Assembly: GCA_033721915.1 (NCBI GenBank)
Contig: JAWWAC010000002.1
Span: forward strand, 1-64,000
DNA: 64,000 nucleotides
Reading direction: 5' to 3'
From: REBR01 sp033721915
GTDB lineage: Bacteria; Pseudomonadota; Gammaproteobacteria; Pseudomonadales; Oleiphilaceae
Made by a program: the position numbers and the translations under genes
Notes under the pieces: generated by a model
Databases searched by the model: none
The model's input: only the letters and a program-made list of their open reading frames with translations
Told to the model about the DNA's origin: nothing
Shown: positions 18,203-28,280 of the stretch, one piece after another
How the letters are laid out: each line of letters opens with the position of its first letter
Numbering within the stretch: the first letter of the stretch is position 1

Positions 18203-18634
18203 GTGATCAGCAAATCAGCGCTTCGCAACCGGCACAACCGCCCCTGGCTTATGGCACTGCTGTCTTACCAGGAGAGCTTTCCCCATTACCACCGTCTCTG
18301 GCTGGCTTTCTCCCCACTGGAGCAGACCCTGGACTGGGTCTGGTCCCGCCCCGGGGCGGTCTCACAACGCCAGATGCGCACACTGGCCCGGCAGATCCGG
18401 CAGGCCCGGAAAACACTGAGGCGCCATGCACTGGTGCTGGAGCCGGAGAACCGGGAAAAGCTGGACCTGGCCCTCAGTGCCCTGGCCGGCCACCCGGCAC
18501 TGAAAAAACGCCTCTCCCCCCAGCTGCCAGAGGCACTGGTGCGCCACAACACCCCCGCCAGGGAAGAGATCCGGAGCGTCAGCCGGCGGCTGCTGTCCCG
18601 CCTGAGCGCGGAAATCTCGGCACTGGAGGCCTGA
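18203..18634 (+). CDS. Hypothetical protein, basic and helical
   Basis: No family recognised. The 143-residue product from GTG at 18203 begins ISKSALRNRHNRPWLMALLSYQESF and is rich in Arg and Leu (RQIRQARKTLRRHALVLEP), probably all helical with no membrane segment. GTG is preferred over an ATG 35 codons upstream because AGGGGGA lies 6 bases before it and the upstream residues look random. The 322 bp before it (17881-18202) hold no other gene that I can support. Confidence 0.6.
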   Translation: MISKSALRNRHNRPWLMALLSYQESFPHYHRLWLAFSPLEQTLDWVWSRPGAVSQRQMRTLARQIRQARKTLRRHALVLEPENREKLDLALSALAGHPALKKRLSPQLPEALVRHNTPAREEIRSVSRRLLSRLSAEISALEA

Positions 18635-18760
18635 GGCCAGGCTACTGATTCATCACGCCGGATTCCACGCGCCACTCCAGACTAAAGCACCGGTTGCCAG
18701 CACGTCCCCGCGTCGCCACTATAAACACTTTATAAAAACCAACCATCGGGGAATACCATC

Positions 18761-20293
18761 ATGTCCGAGTCGTCCTCCGCCACGGGCCAGCGCTGGCTGG
18801 ACTCCGTGGAACGGGCCGGTAATGCTTTGCCTCACCCCACCGTGCTGTTTGCGCTGGGGCTGGCGCTGGTGATGCTGCTGTCGCAGCTGGCGGCCTGGCT
18901 GGGCTGGTCGGTGCAGATGCCTTCAGGGGCCGGCCAGGAGGGGGAGACGGTGGTGGCCCGTGGCCTTCTGGAGTCGGACGGGCTGTGGTGGCTGTTTTCC
19001 AGCCTGGTGGAAAATTTTGTCCGCTTCCCGCCACTGGGGCTGGTGCTGGTGACCATGCTGGGTATCGGCGTGGCGGACCGCTCTGGGCTGCTGCCGGTGA
19101 TGCTGGAACGGATGCTGCGGCTGACACCGGACCGGCTGCTCTCACCGGCGGTGGTGCTGCTGGGGATTCTCTCCTCGGTGACACTGGATGCGGGCTATGT
19201 GGTGCTGCCACCACTGGCCGCAGCCCTGTTCCACGCCGCGGGGCGCTCCCCACTGGCCGGCCTGGCGGCGGCCTTTGCCGGCGTGTCCGCCGGGTTTGGC
19301 GCCAACCTGATGATCACGGTGCTGGACCCCATGCTGGCCGGGCTCACCGAGTCCGGTGCACGCATACTGGACCCGGACTACAGCGTGGCGGTAACCGCCA
19401 ACTGGTGGCTGATGATTGTCTCCACCTTTGTGCTCACGGGCGTGGGCTGGTGGGTGACGGCCCGGCTGGTGGAGCCGAGACAGGCACAACAGCCCATCGC
19501 CGAAGACGTCATCGCAGAGGGTGATGAGCAGAATGTCGGGCAACATCCCGGACGCGGTCTGCGCGCCGCCGGGCTGACCTTTGCCCTGACCATGGCGGCA
19601 CTGCTGATGATGATACTGATCCCGGGCGCGCCACTGCAAGGCCAGGGGGAGGTGTTCCAGCGCTGGATCGAGGCCATGGTGCCCCTGCTGCTGCTGATTT
19701 TCCTGCTCCCCGGGCTGGCCTACGGCTTTGCCGCCGGCACACTGCGCAGCAACCACGATGTGGCCCGCATGCTGGGTGAGACCATCGCGGGTCTGGCCCC
19801 CTACATCGTACTGGCCTTTGTGGCGGCCCAGTTTATCGAGGCCTTCAGCTACAGCCAGCTGGGGCTGCTGCTGGCCATTACCGGAGGACAGGCACTGGCG
19901 GCGCTGACCATCCCCACCTTTGTGCTGGCGGTGGGCTTTCTGCTGGTGGCCATGCTGGCCAACCTGTTTATCGGTTCCGCCTCCGCCAAGTACGCCTTCC
20001 TGGCCCCGGTGTTCGTGCCCATGCTGATGCAGGCGGGGCTGAGCCCGGAGCTGACCCAGGCGGCCTACCGCATTGGCGACTCGGTGACCAATATCATCAC
20101 GCCTCTCAACCCCTACTGGGTGATTGTGCTGGCCTTTGTCCAGCGCTGGCGCCCACAGGCGGGGCTGGGCACACTGCTGGCACTGATGCTGCCCTATGCG
20201 CTGGCCTTCGCCCTGGTGTGGCCCCTGCTGCTGGCGCTCTGGATCCTGCTCGGACTGCCCCCGGGGCCGGGGGCTGCGGTGGTGGTGGGGTAA
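18761..20293 (+). CDS. AbgT family transporter
   Basis: Inner-membrane transporter of the AbgT family; members import p-aminobenzoyl-glutamate or export sulfonamide-like antimetabolites. The 510-residue protein has WLDSVERAGNALPHPTVLFA at the start, FPPLGLVLVTMLGIGVADRSGLL, the hairpin-loop region SAGFGANLMITVLDPMLAGLTE and the late motif GDSVTNIITPLNPYWVIVL. These are conserved across the family. It stands alone with no abgA/abgB amidohydrolases nearby, so export or folate-precursor scavenging cannot be distinguished. Confidence 0.93.
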   Translation: MSESSSATGQRWLDSVERAGNALPHPTVLFALGLALVMLLSQLAAWLGWSVQMPSGAGQEGETVVARGLLESDGLWWLFSSLVENFVRFPPLGLVLVTMLGIGVADRSGLLPVMLERMLRLTPDRLLSPAVVLLGILSSVTLDAGYVVLPPLAAALFHAAGRSPLAGLAAAFAGVSAGFGANLMITVLDPMLAGLTESGARILDPDYSVAVTANWWLMIVSTFVLTGVGWWVTARLVEPRQAQQPIAEDVIAEGDEQNVGQHPGRGLRAAGLTFALTMAALLMMILIPGAPLQGQGEVFQRWIEAMVPLLLLIFLLPGLAYGFAAGTLRSNHDVARMLGETIAGLAPYIVLAFVAAQFIEAFSYSQLGLLLAITGGQALAALTIPTFVLAVGFLLVAMLANLFIGSASAKYAFLAPVFVPMLMQAGLSPELTQAAYRIGDSVTNIITPLNPYWVIVLAFVQRWRPQAGLGTLLALMLPYALAFALVWPLLLALWILLGLPPGPGAAVVVG

Positions 20294-20421
20294 CCTCCGG
20301 CGCTCACGCAACACCAGCCACGGGCCCTCAGCTCCTGGCGCGGGGTCAGCGGATTAACCCCATGGCACTCCCGCTGTTACAGTGAACCTGTCAGCACTCA
20401 TTGAGAGAGGGAGACTCAACC

Positions 20422-20973
20422 ATGCGCGCCATGATTCCCATTGCCGATGGCAGTGAAGACATTGAAGCGGTCACCCTGATCGACGTACTGCGCCGTGGCG
20501 GCGTCGATGTGACGGTGGCCAGCGTCCATGAACGACGTCTGGTCACCGCCGCCAGAGGCACCCGCATCGAGGCAGACCGGCTTCTGGTGCAGTGTCTGGA
20601 CGAGGATTTTGACCTGATTGCACTGCCTGGAGGCATGCCCGGCGCCGCTCACCTGTCGGACTCCGAGGCACTGATTCGCCGACTGCAGCAACAGCAGCAA
20701 CAGGGCCACTGGATCGCCGCCATCTGCGCCGCTCCCGGCGTGGTGCTGGCGGAGCATGGCCTGCTGGAGGGCCTGACCGCCACCGCCCACCCCGCCTTCC
20801 GGGAGCGGCTGCCGGACCAGAGCCGTGTGCAGGAGCCGGTGGTGGTGGACAGCCACTGCATCACCAGCCAGGGGCCCGGCACGGCACTGCCCTTTGCCCT
20901 GACACTGCTGGAACAACTCGGTGGCCGCGGCCTGCGGGACAAGGTGGCCGCGCCCATGTGTCTGATGCATTGA
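20422..20973 (+). CDS. DJ-1/PfpI (ThiJ/YajL) family protein
   Basis: The 183-residue protein has the DJ-1 layout: a conserved early Glu in GSEDIEAVTLIDVLRRGG, ALPGGMPGAAHLSD, and the nucleophile-elbow Cys in AAICAAPGVVL. YajL and DJ-1 proteins are linked to oxidative stress and covalent chaperone or deglycase activities. Start at 20422 with GAGAGGGAGA upstream. Convergent with the porin gene through a shared bidirectional terminator. Confidence 0.9.
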   Translation: MRAMIPIADGSEDIEAVTLIDVLRRGGVDVTVASVHERRLVTAARGTRIEADRLLVQCLDEDFDLIALPGGMPGAAHLSDSEALIRRLQQQQQQGHWIAAICAAPGVVLAEHGLLEGLTATAHPAFRERLPDQSRVQEPVVVDSHCITSQGPGTALPFALTLLEQLGGRGLRDKVAAPMCLMH

Positions 20974-21023
20974 CCCAGGCAGTGTGGTAACACTACCTCA
21001 ATGCCCGCTGGCAAAGCCGCCAG

Positions 21024-21048
21024 AAAAGGGGCTTCAGTGCCCCTTTTT
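21024..21048. terminator. Bidirectional rho-independent terminator
   Basis: AAAAGGGGC (21024-21032), loop TTCAGT and GCCCCTTTT (21039-21047) form a symmetric hairpin with A and T runs on either side. It serves the DJ-1 gene on the plus strand and the porin gene on the minus strand. Confidence 0.88.
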
Positions 21049-21068
21049 CGACGCTCGCCCCGTCTGAT

Positions 21069-22316
21069 TCAGAAAGTGTATCCGGCCCAGAGCCAGAGCT
21101 TGTCCGTATCCACTCCCCGCTCATCGGCGCTGTAGCGGGCGGCCTTGAAGCCCAGCACCGTGCCTTGGGCCACCGGATAGGTGGCCACGAAGCCCAGTTC
21201 CGTGCCGTAGTCGATGCTGTCACGGTCGCTGGAGAAATCGTGGTAGACCGCCTTCAGGCTGGTGCCGGCCAGCTTGCCGCCAACAGAGACATAGGTGTCC
21301 CGCAGCCCGTTATCCGGTGTGGCGAGAAACTGATCCGTCCAGCCGTTCATGGCATGGAGTGTGGCCAGCGGGGTCTGGAAAGCGTTCTGGCCGTCCCCCT
21401 CCAGCCCTTCACGGCCGACGGTCCCGGTGACTCCGCCCCCCGAAAGCCCCAGTTCCAGACGGTGGTAGTTGAGGTCGAGGTTGTCGGGGTTGCCCTCGTA
21501 GTCCCCCTGGTAGGCGTACTCCAGCGTGTAGAGCAGCCGTGTCTGATCCGTCAGGGGACTGTTTCCCTTGAAACGCAGACCGTGGGTCTGTGTGGACAGG
21601 GCCTCGTTGTCCGTAAAATCCAGCAGATAGCTGTAACCGGTCAGGCTGCCTGCCCCTAGCCCCTCATAGCGAACATTGAGCAGGGGAGCACGAAGGGGGA
21701 AATTGCCCATGGGGCTCTCGTCAGAGAAGATGCGGTTGGCATTGTAGAGATAGCCCGCCGTGATGGTGGTATCCGGCAGGCTCCTGTTGACCAGCGTGAA
21801 GCCATCAAAGGTCTGCTCGTTCTGGCGCCAGCCCACGGTGCCGATAAAGCGGTGGTTATCCAGCGCCAGTCGCTGGCGGCCGTAACGCAGCTCCGTATCC
21901 GCCAGGCCACGGTAGCGCAGGTAGGCCTGGTTGAGCTCGGTCCCCACCGGGTCCGCCACCACGGAGCGGTCGCTGCGGTTATTGAGGGTGCTGTTGTAGT
22001 TTTCCGGGCCGATGGCGGTGATATGCTCCGCCTCCACAAAGGCGTCAAACCCGTAAAAACCCCCGGTCCGATAGCCCAGGCGGACCCGCAGTGTGGAGGC
22101 CCTGGCCTCCTCCAGTGCATTGTCCTGGTCCACCAGCTCATAGCGGTAGCGGGCATCCACACTGGTGGTCCCCCCGCTCAGGGCACTGAGCAGCTCGTTG
22201 CCGGTTTCGCCGGCCTGCAGGCACTGGGCCGGGGCACCCAGAAGCACCGCACTGACCAGCAGGCAGGGGCCGCCGACCCTTCGATGTTCTGTCCTTATGC
22301 GATGGGGGCTTTTCAT
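21069..22316 (-). CDS. Outer membrane beta-barrel porin (alginate-export-like)
   Basis: Predicted outer-membrane channel of 415 residues. It has an N-terminal signal peptide (hydrophobic CLLVSAVLLGAPAQCLQA), alternating aromatic/polar strands such as LRYGRQRLALDNHRFIGTVGWRQ and LNVRYEGLGAGSLTGYSYLL, and a C-terminal phenylalanine (WLWAGYTF), the BAM recognition signature. RYGRQRLxLDN(H)RFIG is typical of the alginate-export/OprE-like porin group; the substrate is unknown. AAGGAG precedes the ATG, and a terminator-like hairpin sits immediately 5' of that site, suggesting attenuation. Confidence 0.85.
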   Translation of the reverse strand: MKSPHRIRTEHRRVGGPCLLVSAVLLGAPAQCLQAGETGNELLSALSGGTTSVDARYRYELVDQDNALEEARASTLRVRLGYRTGGFYGFDAFVEAEHITAIGPENYNSTLNNRSDRSVVADPVGTELNQAYLRYRGLADTELRYGRQRLALDNHRFIGTVGWRQNEQTFDGFTLVNRSLPDTTITAGYLYNANRIFSDESPMGNFPLRAPLLNVRYEGLGAGSLTGYSYLLDFTDNEALSTQTHGLRFKGNSPLTDQTRLLYTLEYAYQGDYEGNPDNLDLNYHRLELGLSGGGVTGTVGREGLEGDGQNAFQTPLATLHAMNGWTDQFLATPDNGLRDTYVSVGGKLAGTSLKAVYHDFSSDRDSIDYGTELGFVATYPVAQGTVLGFKAARYSADERGVDTDKLWLWAGYTF

Positions 22317-22339
22317 GATGCACTCTCCTTATCCTGAAT

Positions 22340-22377
22340 AAAAAAACGCCATCCCCCGGAATACCAGGGGACGGCGT
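22340..22377 (-). terminator. Terminator-like hairpin in the porin leader (possible attenuator)
   Basis: On the minus strand ACGCCGTCCCC pairs with GGGGATGGCGT over 11 bp with one G-U pair (22346-22377), followed by seven T. It ends 23 bases before the porin ATG, with only the ribosome-binding site between. A second 8-bp hairpin (GGAAGCCT/AGGCTTCC, 22405-22435) lies further 5'. Confidence 0.7.
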
Positions 22378-22450
22378 CATTGCCGAATGGGCAGGGTGTT
22401 TTCCGGAAGCCTGACCGCACACGGGATAGGCTTCCTCTCGCACAAGACGT

Positions 22451-22467
22451 TACAGGAATCATGCCAA
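22451..22467 (-). promoter_or_regulatory. Weak sigma-54-like promoter for the porin gene
   Basis: Minus-strand TTGGCATG followed by ATTC and CTGTA resembles TTGGCACG-N4-TTGCA with the correct GG-N10 spacing, but it has GT instead of the near-invariant GC at -12. It could start the structured leader. Low confidence. Confidence 0.2.
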
Positions 22468-22679
22468 GTATCAGGAAATGTCCGTTTCACGCACCTCCCA
22501 CGGATAGTCTGTGCTGACCATCACGCCAGTGCGCCAAGGGTGGCTGCACTGCCAGGGAGCATGACTGCGCTGATAAAGCGCAGCCAAAACCGGCCTGTGG
22601 CAATCAGTCAGACGCAAGGGATGCAGTAACGGCCAGTCCTGTTATCCTGAACGCTGCCTTACAGCAGGAGCGGAGAGTC

Positions 22680-23657
22680 ATGCACGGAGCACCAGTGCAA
22701 CAGGACGATTACGGCGACAGCGAGCAGTTCTACCAGCTGCAGCTGCGCCTTGGAGCGCCCTACGCCCGTCAGCGGCTGGGTATTGAGCAGGAAAAACAGG
22801 CCTCCGTACTCAGCGCCCGAGGCAAACACGTGCACCTGGAAAACCTCTATTCACTGGCCTCAATGATCCGTTTCTGTCTGCGCTGTACCGGCCTCTACGG
22901 GCGCGCCGTGCGCAACAGCCGCAAGCTGCGCCTCAACCACAACCGCTTTGCCGTGCCCCACCTGCCCACTCCCTTTGAGGGATTCCGCATACTGCACCTG
23001 AGTGACCTGCACCTGGACATGGACGAGAACCACCTGGAGGTGCTGATCCGCTCGGTACAGCCACTGGAATACGACCTCTGTGTCATCACCGGTGACTACC
23101 GCCGTGAAACCTGGGGGGATACAGGCCCTGCCATGGCCGCCATGGCCCGCCTGCGGCCCCATCTCAAGGGACGGGTGCTGGCGGTTCTGGGCAACCACGA
23201 CAGCGTGACCATGGTGCCGGAGCTGGAGACCATGGGCTACGAGATGCTGATCAATGAGCACTGCGCCATTGAGCGCGGCGGCGAGCGGTTCTGGGTGGCG
23301 GGTGTGGACGATGCCCATTACTACCGCATGGACAACATACAGAGAGTCGTTGAGCAACTCCCCATCGGCGCCCACTCACTGCTGCTGAGCCACACCCCGG
23401 AGATTTACCGCCAAGCGGCCCACGCGGGCTTTGACCTCTTCCTGTGCGGCCATACCCACGGCGGGCAGCTGTGCCTGCCCGGGGGCATACCACTGACACT
23501 GGATGCGAAACTGCCCAGGAAGCTGGGCCGTGGCGCCTGGCAGCACCAGCAGATGCAGGGCTATACCTCCGCCGGTTCCGGCACCTCCATACTCAATGTG
23601 CGCCTGAACTGCCCGCCGGAGATCACACTGCATACACTGCAGCGCCCTCCGGAATAG
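22680..23657 (+). CDS. Metallophosphoesterase (YkuE-like)
   Basis: Calcineurin-like phosphoesterase with a di-metal site. The 325-residue protein has all family motifs: HLSDLHLD, TGDYRRE, LGNHDS, SHTPE and CGHTHGGQL. Its N-terminal ~80 residues are an extra, partly hydrophobic segment (LYSLASMIRFCLRCTGLYG) that may associate with the membrane. The substrate is not assignable. CAGGAGCGGAGAG precedes the ATG. Convergent with the CarS-like gene. The 363 bp upstream (22317-22679) hold the porin leader. Confidence 0.88.
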   Translation: MHGAPVQQDDYGDSEQFYQLQLRLGAPYARQRLGIEQEKQASVLSARGKHVHLENLYSLASMIRFCLRCTGLYGRAVRNSRKLRLNHNRFAVPHLPTPFEGFRILHLSDLHLDMDENHLEVLIRSVQPLEYDLCVITGDYRRETWGDTGPAMAAMARLRPHLKGRVLAVLGNHDSVTMVPELETMGYEMLINEHCAIERGGERFWVAGVDDAHYYRMDNIQRVVEQLPIGAHSLLLSHTPEIYRQAAHAGFDLFLCGHTHGGQLCLPGGIPLTLDAKLPRKLGRGAWQHQQMQGYTSAGSGTSILNVRLNCPPEITLHTLQRPPE

Positions 23658-23691
23658 TCGGGTGTCTCCCGGACAGGGCCGTCGGGCCGCT

Positions 23692-24174
23692 TCAGTGAGG
23701 CCGGCGGCGCAATCCGAGGCGGTAAAGCAGCGGCGAGACGGCCAGTGTCAGCACCGTGAAGATCAGCGCCACCGCCACCAGAGAGCCCCAGCCGAAGTTG
23801 TACACCGGGAAGGCCAGCAACAGCGGCAGCACCGCCTCCGGCAGCTGGTCCAGCCCCCGGAAGCGCTCGCTTTCCTTCATGCGCAGGCGGCGCTTGATAA
23901 AGCTCGAGATCAGATCTCCCACCATGGCTAGCAGGCCGAACATGGCACCGAACACCAGCCCCAGCTCCAGCCACTGACCCACCAGTGCGGTGCTGACCAC
24001 CGCCGCCAGGACACCGCGCCAGGTTTTCTTGCGGCCGAACAGCGGCTGACCGTCCACCAGGCGAAGACCATTGTCCAGAGGCCTGGCCAGCCAGTTGCCC
24101 ATCAGCAGACGGACCACCACGGGGCTGGCATTGGCCACGATCAACAGCAGCAACAACTCGACAAAAATCGGCAT
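23692..24174 (-). CDS. CarS-like (DUF46, CDP-archaeol synthase family) membrane protein
   Basis: The 160-residue protein has four to five hydrophobic segments and the cytidylyltransferase-type motif GQPLFGRKKTWRGVLAA, then GDLISSFIKRRL, the hallmark of the CarS/DUF46 family. In archaea CarS makes CDP-archaeol from a diether lipid and CTP. The role of the bacterial members is unclear; they may activate an unusual phosphatidic acid-like lipid (inference). It is downstream of fumC on the same strand with a 29-bp gap, so it may be cotranscribed. Confidence 0.8.
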   Translation of the reverse strand: MPIFVELLLLLIVANASPVVVRLLMGNWLARPLDNGLRLVDGQPLFGRKKTWRGVLAAVVSTALVGQWLELGLVFGAMFGLLAMVGDLISSFIKRRLRMKESERFRGLDQLPEAVLPLLLAFPVYNFGWGSLVAVALIFTVLTLAVSPLLYRLGLRRRPH

Positions 24175-24203
24175 GGTCGGGTACGGCCATCCACCGGAGC
24201 CTG

Positions 24204-25595
<1,392 letters not shown>

Positions 25596-25597
25596 GG

Positions 25598-26956
25598 TTA
25601 AAGCTCCCCTTGCTCGAATTCCCTCAGTGCCGTCAGACAATCCTCCAGCAGCGGCCGGGGGTCGGCCAGTACGGCCGCATCCGACTGCACACCAAACTGC
25701 ACCTTTCCATGGTAACTGATAACACTGATGCCAAGGCCAATGTTACCGCTTTGGGGCACCCAGAAAAGGTGCTGGCGCACCGGACAGCCGACCAGAAACC
25801 GCAGCGAGCGGGACCCGGGCACATTGGACACCACGGCACTGGCCCGGCCCGTGATGTGCGCCACCAGCGGCAGCTGCCACTGGCGGGGCAGGTAGCCCAG
25901 CCCGCCCAGAAGGCACCAGGACAACCCCGGCTGCCAGGAGTGCTTGAGACGGCGCGTCTCGTGTTTGATGCGGAACACCCGCTCGAGAAGGCTTTCCGCA
26001 TCCATGGGAAGAGGTACGAAGACAGTGCCGAAAAGATTCCCCAGCCCGCCGGCGGCGGGCAGCAACGCCGGTGGCAGAACGGCGCGCACATCCACAGGCA
26101 TGGCCGCCTGCAGGCGACGGTCATGGAGGTCGTCACCGGCCCGCAGCAGCTGTTTCTGCAGCGCCGTGGCCACACAGGCCAGCAGCACATCGTTGAGGGT
26201 GCAGCCACGGGCCCTGGCCCGGGATTTGATGGCCTCCAGGGGCACCGGGGCGGACCAGGCACAACGCTTGTCGCCACTCAGCGGGCCCTTGAGTGAAGAG
26301 GGTGTGTCCGCCGGTTGCAGCAGCAGCTCCCCCAGCTCCTTGAGCAGTCGTCCGCCGTGTTGCGACAGGCGCTCCAGTGCCTCACCCAGATCCTGTGTGC
26401 TGCCCAGTGCGGCAAAGCGGCTCTGCAGCCAGGCCAGCAGGCTGTCCTGCCAGGGCGGGTGCTCTTCGCCGGCGGGAGCCGGCGCGGGGGCCTCATGGGG
26501 GCTGTCCGTGGTGAGATCATCGAACAGCCGCACCAGTGTGATGCCATCGGCGTAGCAGTGGTGCAGGCGCACCACCACCGCATGGTCCCCGTCGGCCATG
26601 GGGAAGTGCCAGAATTTCCACAGGGGGCGGTCACCGGGAAGGGTCTCTGACTGACACAGGGCCAGCTGGTCGGACAGCGCCGCCTCGTCGGCCAGCACCC
26701 GGTCGCAGCACACCAGATGCTCTTCCAGTGACAATTCCGCCTGAGGCTGCCACCACCAGGTGCCGCCGAGACTCACCGGGCGGGCCCGGAAACGGGGCAG
26801 GTCCAGCCAGGACTGGCGCAGGAACGACGCCAGGGCGTCACCGTCCAACCCGGAGACACGAAGCAGTCCGGTGATCACCATGGGATTCTCCGGGCTGTCC
26901 ATGTTCAGCCAGGCTGCATCCACCGGTGCCAGTAATCGCTTGTCGAGACCGCTCAC
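25598..26956 (-). CDS. Wax ester synthase / diacylglycerol O-acyltransferase (WS/DGAT), copy 2
   Basis: Second WS/DGAT of the window, 452 residues. It has LAPVDAAWLNMDSPENPMVI at the start, the catalytic HHxxxDG as LHHCYADGITL near residue 133, and the C-terminal NVPGSRSLRFLVGCPV and GLGISVISYHGKVQFG. It is clearly diverged from the copy at 8176-9609, so it is not a recent duplication. Upstream lies a 360-bp intergenic region (26957-27316) with no recognised operator; fumC follows immediately. Confidence 0.92.
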   Translation of the reverse strand: MSGLDKRLLAPVDAAWLNMDSPENPMVITGLLRVSGLDGDALASFLRQSWLDLPRFRARPVSLGGTWWWQPQAELSLEEHLVCCDRVLADEAALSDQLALCQSETLPGDRPLWKFWHFPMADGDHAVVVRLHHCYADGITLVRLFDDLTTDSPHEAPAPAPAGEEHPPWQDSLLAWLQSRFAALGSTQDLGEALERLSQHGGRLLKELGELLLQPADTPSSLKGPLSGDKRCAWSAPVPLEAIKSRARARGCTLNDVLLACVATALQKQLLRAGDDLHDRRLQAAMPVDVRAVLPPALLPAAGGLGNLFGTVFVPLPMDAESLLERVFRIKHETRRLKHSWQPGLSWCLLGGLGYLPRQWQLPLVAHITGRASAVVSNVPGSRSLRFLVGCPVRQHLFWVPQSGNIGLGISVISYHGKVQFGVQSDAAVLADPRPLLEDCLTALREFEQGEL

Positions 26957-27316
26957 AACATCTCCCGGAAATCACAGACAATCAGTGTAGTGCAACAGAG
27001 GCCATTCAGTCTTCCCGGAGCCGGCCATACACGATCCCAATAGCCCATTGCACAAGCCCTCCATGGCGTTACAAAACATTACAGCTCGTAAAGAATTCCC
27101 TTTCTATACTGGAAGATAGAGCAAGACGCCGGACAATTTCCCTGAACGGCCCGTCACCGTATTGGCCGAAAACCGCCACAATGGCCGTCACAACAGCACT
27201 GGAACGGTGGATTGCACCCTGTTCACAATGGCGTAGTATGCGTACTCTGGGGTTTGTTTGCCCAGACTGATCAAGGAACTTTGACAGGTCTTTTCTTAAC
27301 TGGAGTCTGATCCGGG
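26957..27316. other. Intergenic region between divergent WS/DGAT and hydrolase genes
   Basis: This stretch carries both divergent promoters. A TATACT hexamer at 27105-27110 may be a -10 element, and TTTGACAGGTC near 27280 could be a -35 for the hydrolase gene. I found no convincing palindromic operator, RNA gene or small reading frame. Confidence 0.4.
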
Positions 27317-28234
27317 ATGAAATCGAGCCACGCACGAAAACTGATCAAACCCATCTCTCCCAGCTACACGGAGATGTTCTCCGGCCGTGTCTTTCAGGTG
27401 GGTAAAGGGGCTGTATCCGTGCGCAATCACAGCGGTGAGGCAGAGCATACGGTGATTGGCGTGCACGGCTTTCTGGAGAACCACTGCTATTTCACACAGC
27501 TCTACCAGGAGCCCACCACCGAGCTGATACTGCTGACCTGCAGCAACTACCATGTGCCGGTGAGCGGTCCTGTCATGGAGCGCCCGGAATGGGAGCGCCC
27601 CATCAAGTCACTGGAAGCCACCATCGAATACGATGCCCAGATTCTGATCCAGGCCCTTGAGAACCTGCCCTCTTCCGATTATGTGCGGGTGCACGGCCAT
27701 TCCCGTGGCGGCGCGGTCATTATAGAAGCCGCCCTTCAGCGCCCGGAGCTGTTCCGCCATGTGGATGTGGTGCTGGAAGCCCCGGTGATGCCACAGGGGC
27801 AGCTGCACCCCATGGTCACCGCCATACTCGAGCCCATCAGCCACGGCATGTGGCCCTGGCTGGTGCGGGCCATCAACAGCACCCCCTCCTCCGCTTATGG
27901 ACAGGCCTTTTTCGGGCGCATGAACCCGCGCAAGAAACAGCTGCTGACCAAGATGTTCACCGCCACCCGGGATCATCTGACCATAGTGCGCAACCTGGAG
28001 AACCTGCTGGCCTGGATGGAAAAGGCCGATGAGAGCTATCTGGAAAGCATCCGCCACGGGACCTTCCTGATTCCCCGCGTAGACCATATACTGGACCGCG
28101 GTGCCATGCTGCGCAGCGCCGAGCATTCCGCCAATGCCGTGCGCATTATCGAAACCCAGGCGGGCAGTCACTTCATCACGCTGGACGACGCCAGCTGGAC
28201 GCCGCCACTGGAAGCCACCCCGCGGGTCGCCTGA
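27317..28234 (+). CDS. Alpha/beta hydrolase
   Basis: Predicted serine hydrolase of 305 residues. The oxyanion region is VIGVHGFLEN and the nucleophile elbow is HGHSRGGAVII. A late Asp (VDHILDR) and His (GSHFITLDD) are candidates for the rest of the triad. It is near PHA-related and WS/DGAT genes, which fits a lipase, thioesterase or PHA depolymerase-like role, but nothing decides the substrate. Followed after 46 bp by the next gene on the same strand, probably an operon. Confidence 0.78.
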   Translation: MKSSHARKLIKPISPSYTEMFSGRVFQVGKGAVSVRNHSGEAEHTVIGVHGFLENHCYFTQLYQEPTTELILLTCSNYHVPVSGPVMERPEWERPIKSLEATIEYDAQILIQALENLPSSDYVRVHGHSRGGAVIIEAALQRPELFRHVDVVLEAPVMPQGQLHPMVTAILEPISHGMWPWLVRAINSTPSSAYGQAFFGRMNPRKKQLLTKMFTATRDHLTIVRNLENLLAWMEKADESYLESIRHGTFLIPRVDHILDRGAMLRSAEHSANAVRIIETQAGSHFITLDDASWTPPLEATPRVA

Positions 28235-28280
28235 GGCAGGACACTGGCCCTGGCGCCCTGCCTGAAACGAGCCGTTAACC

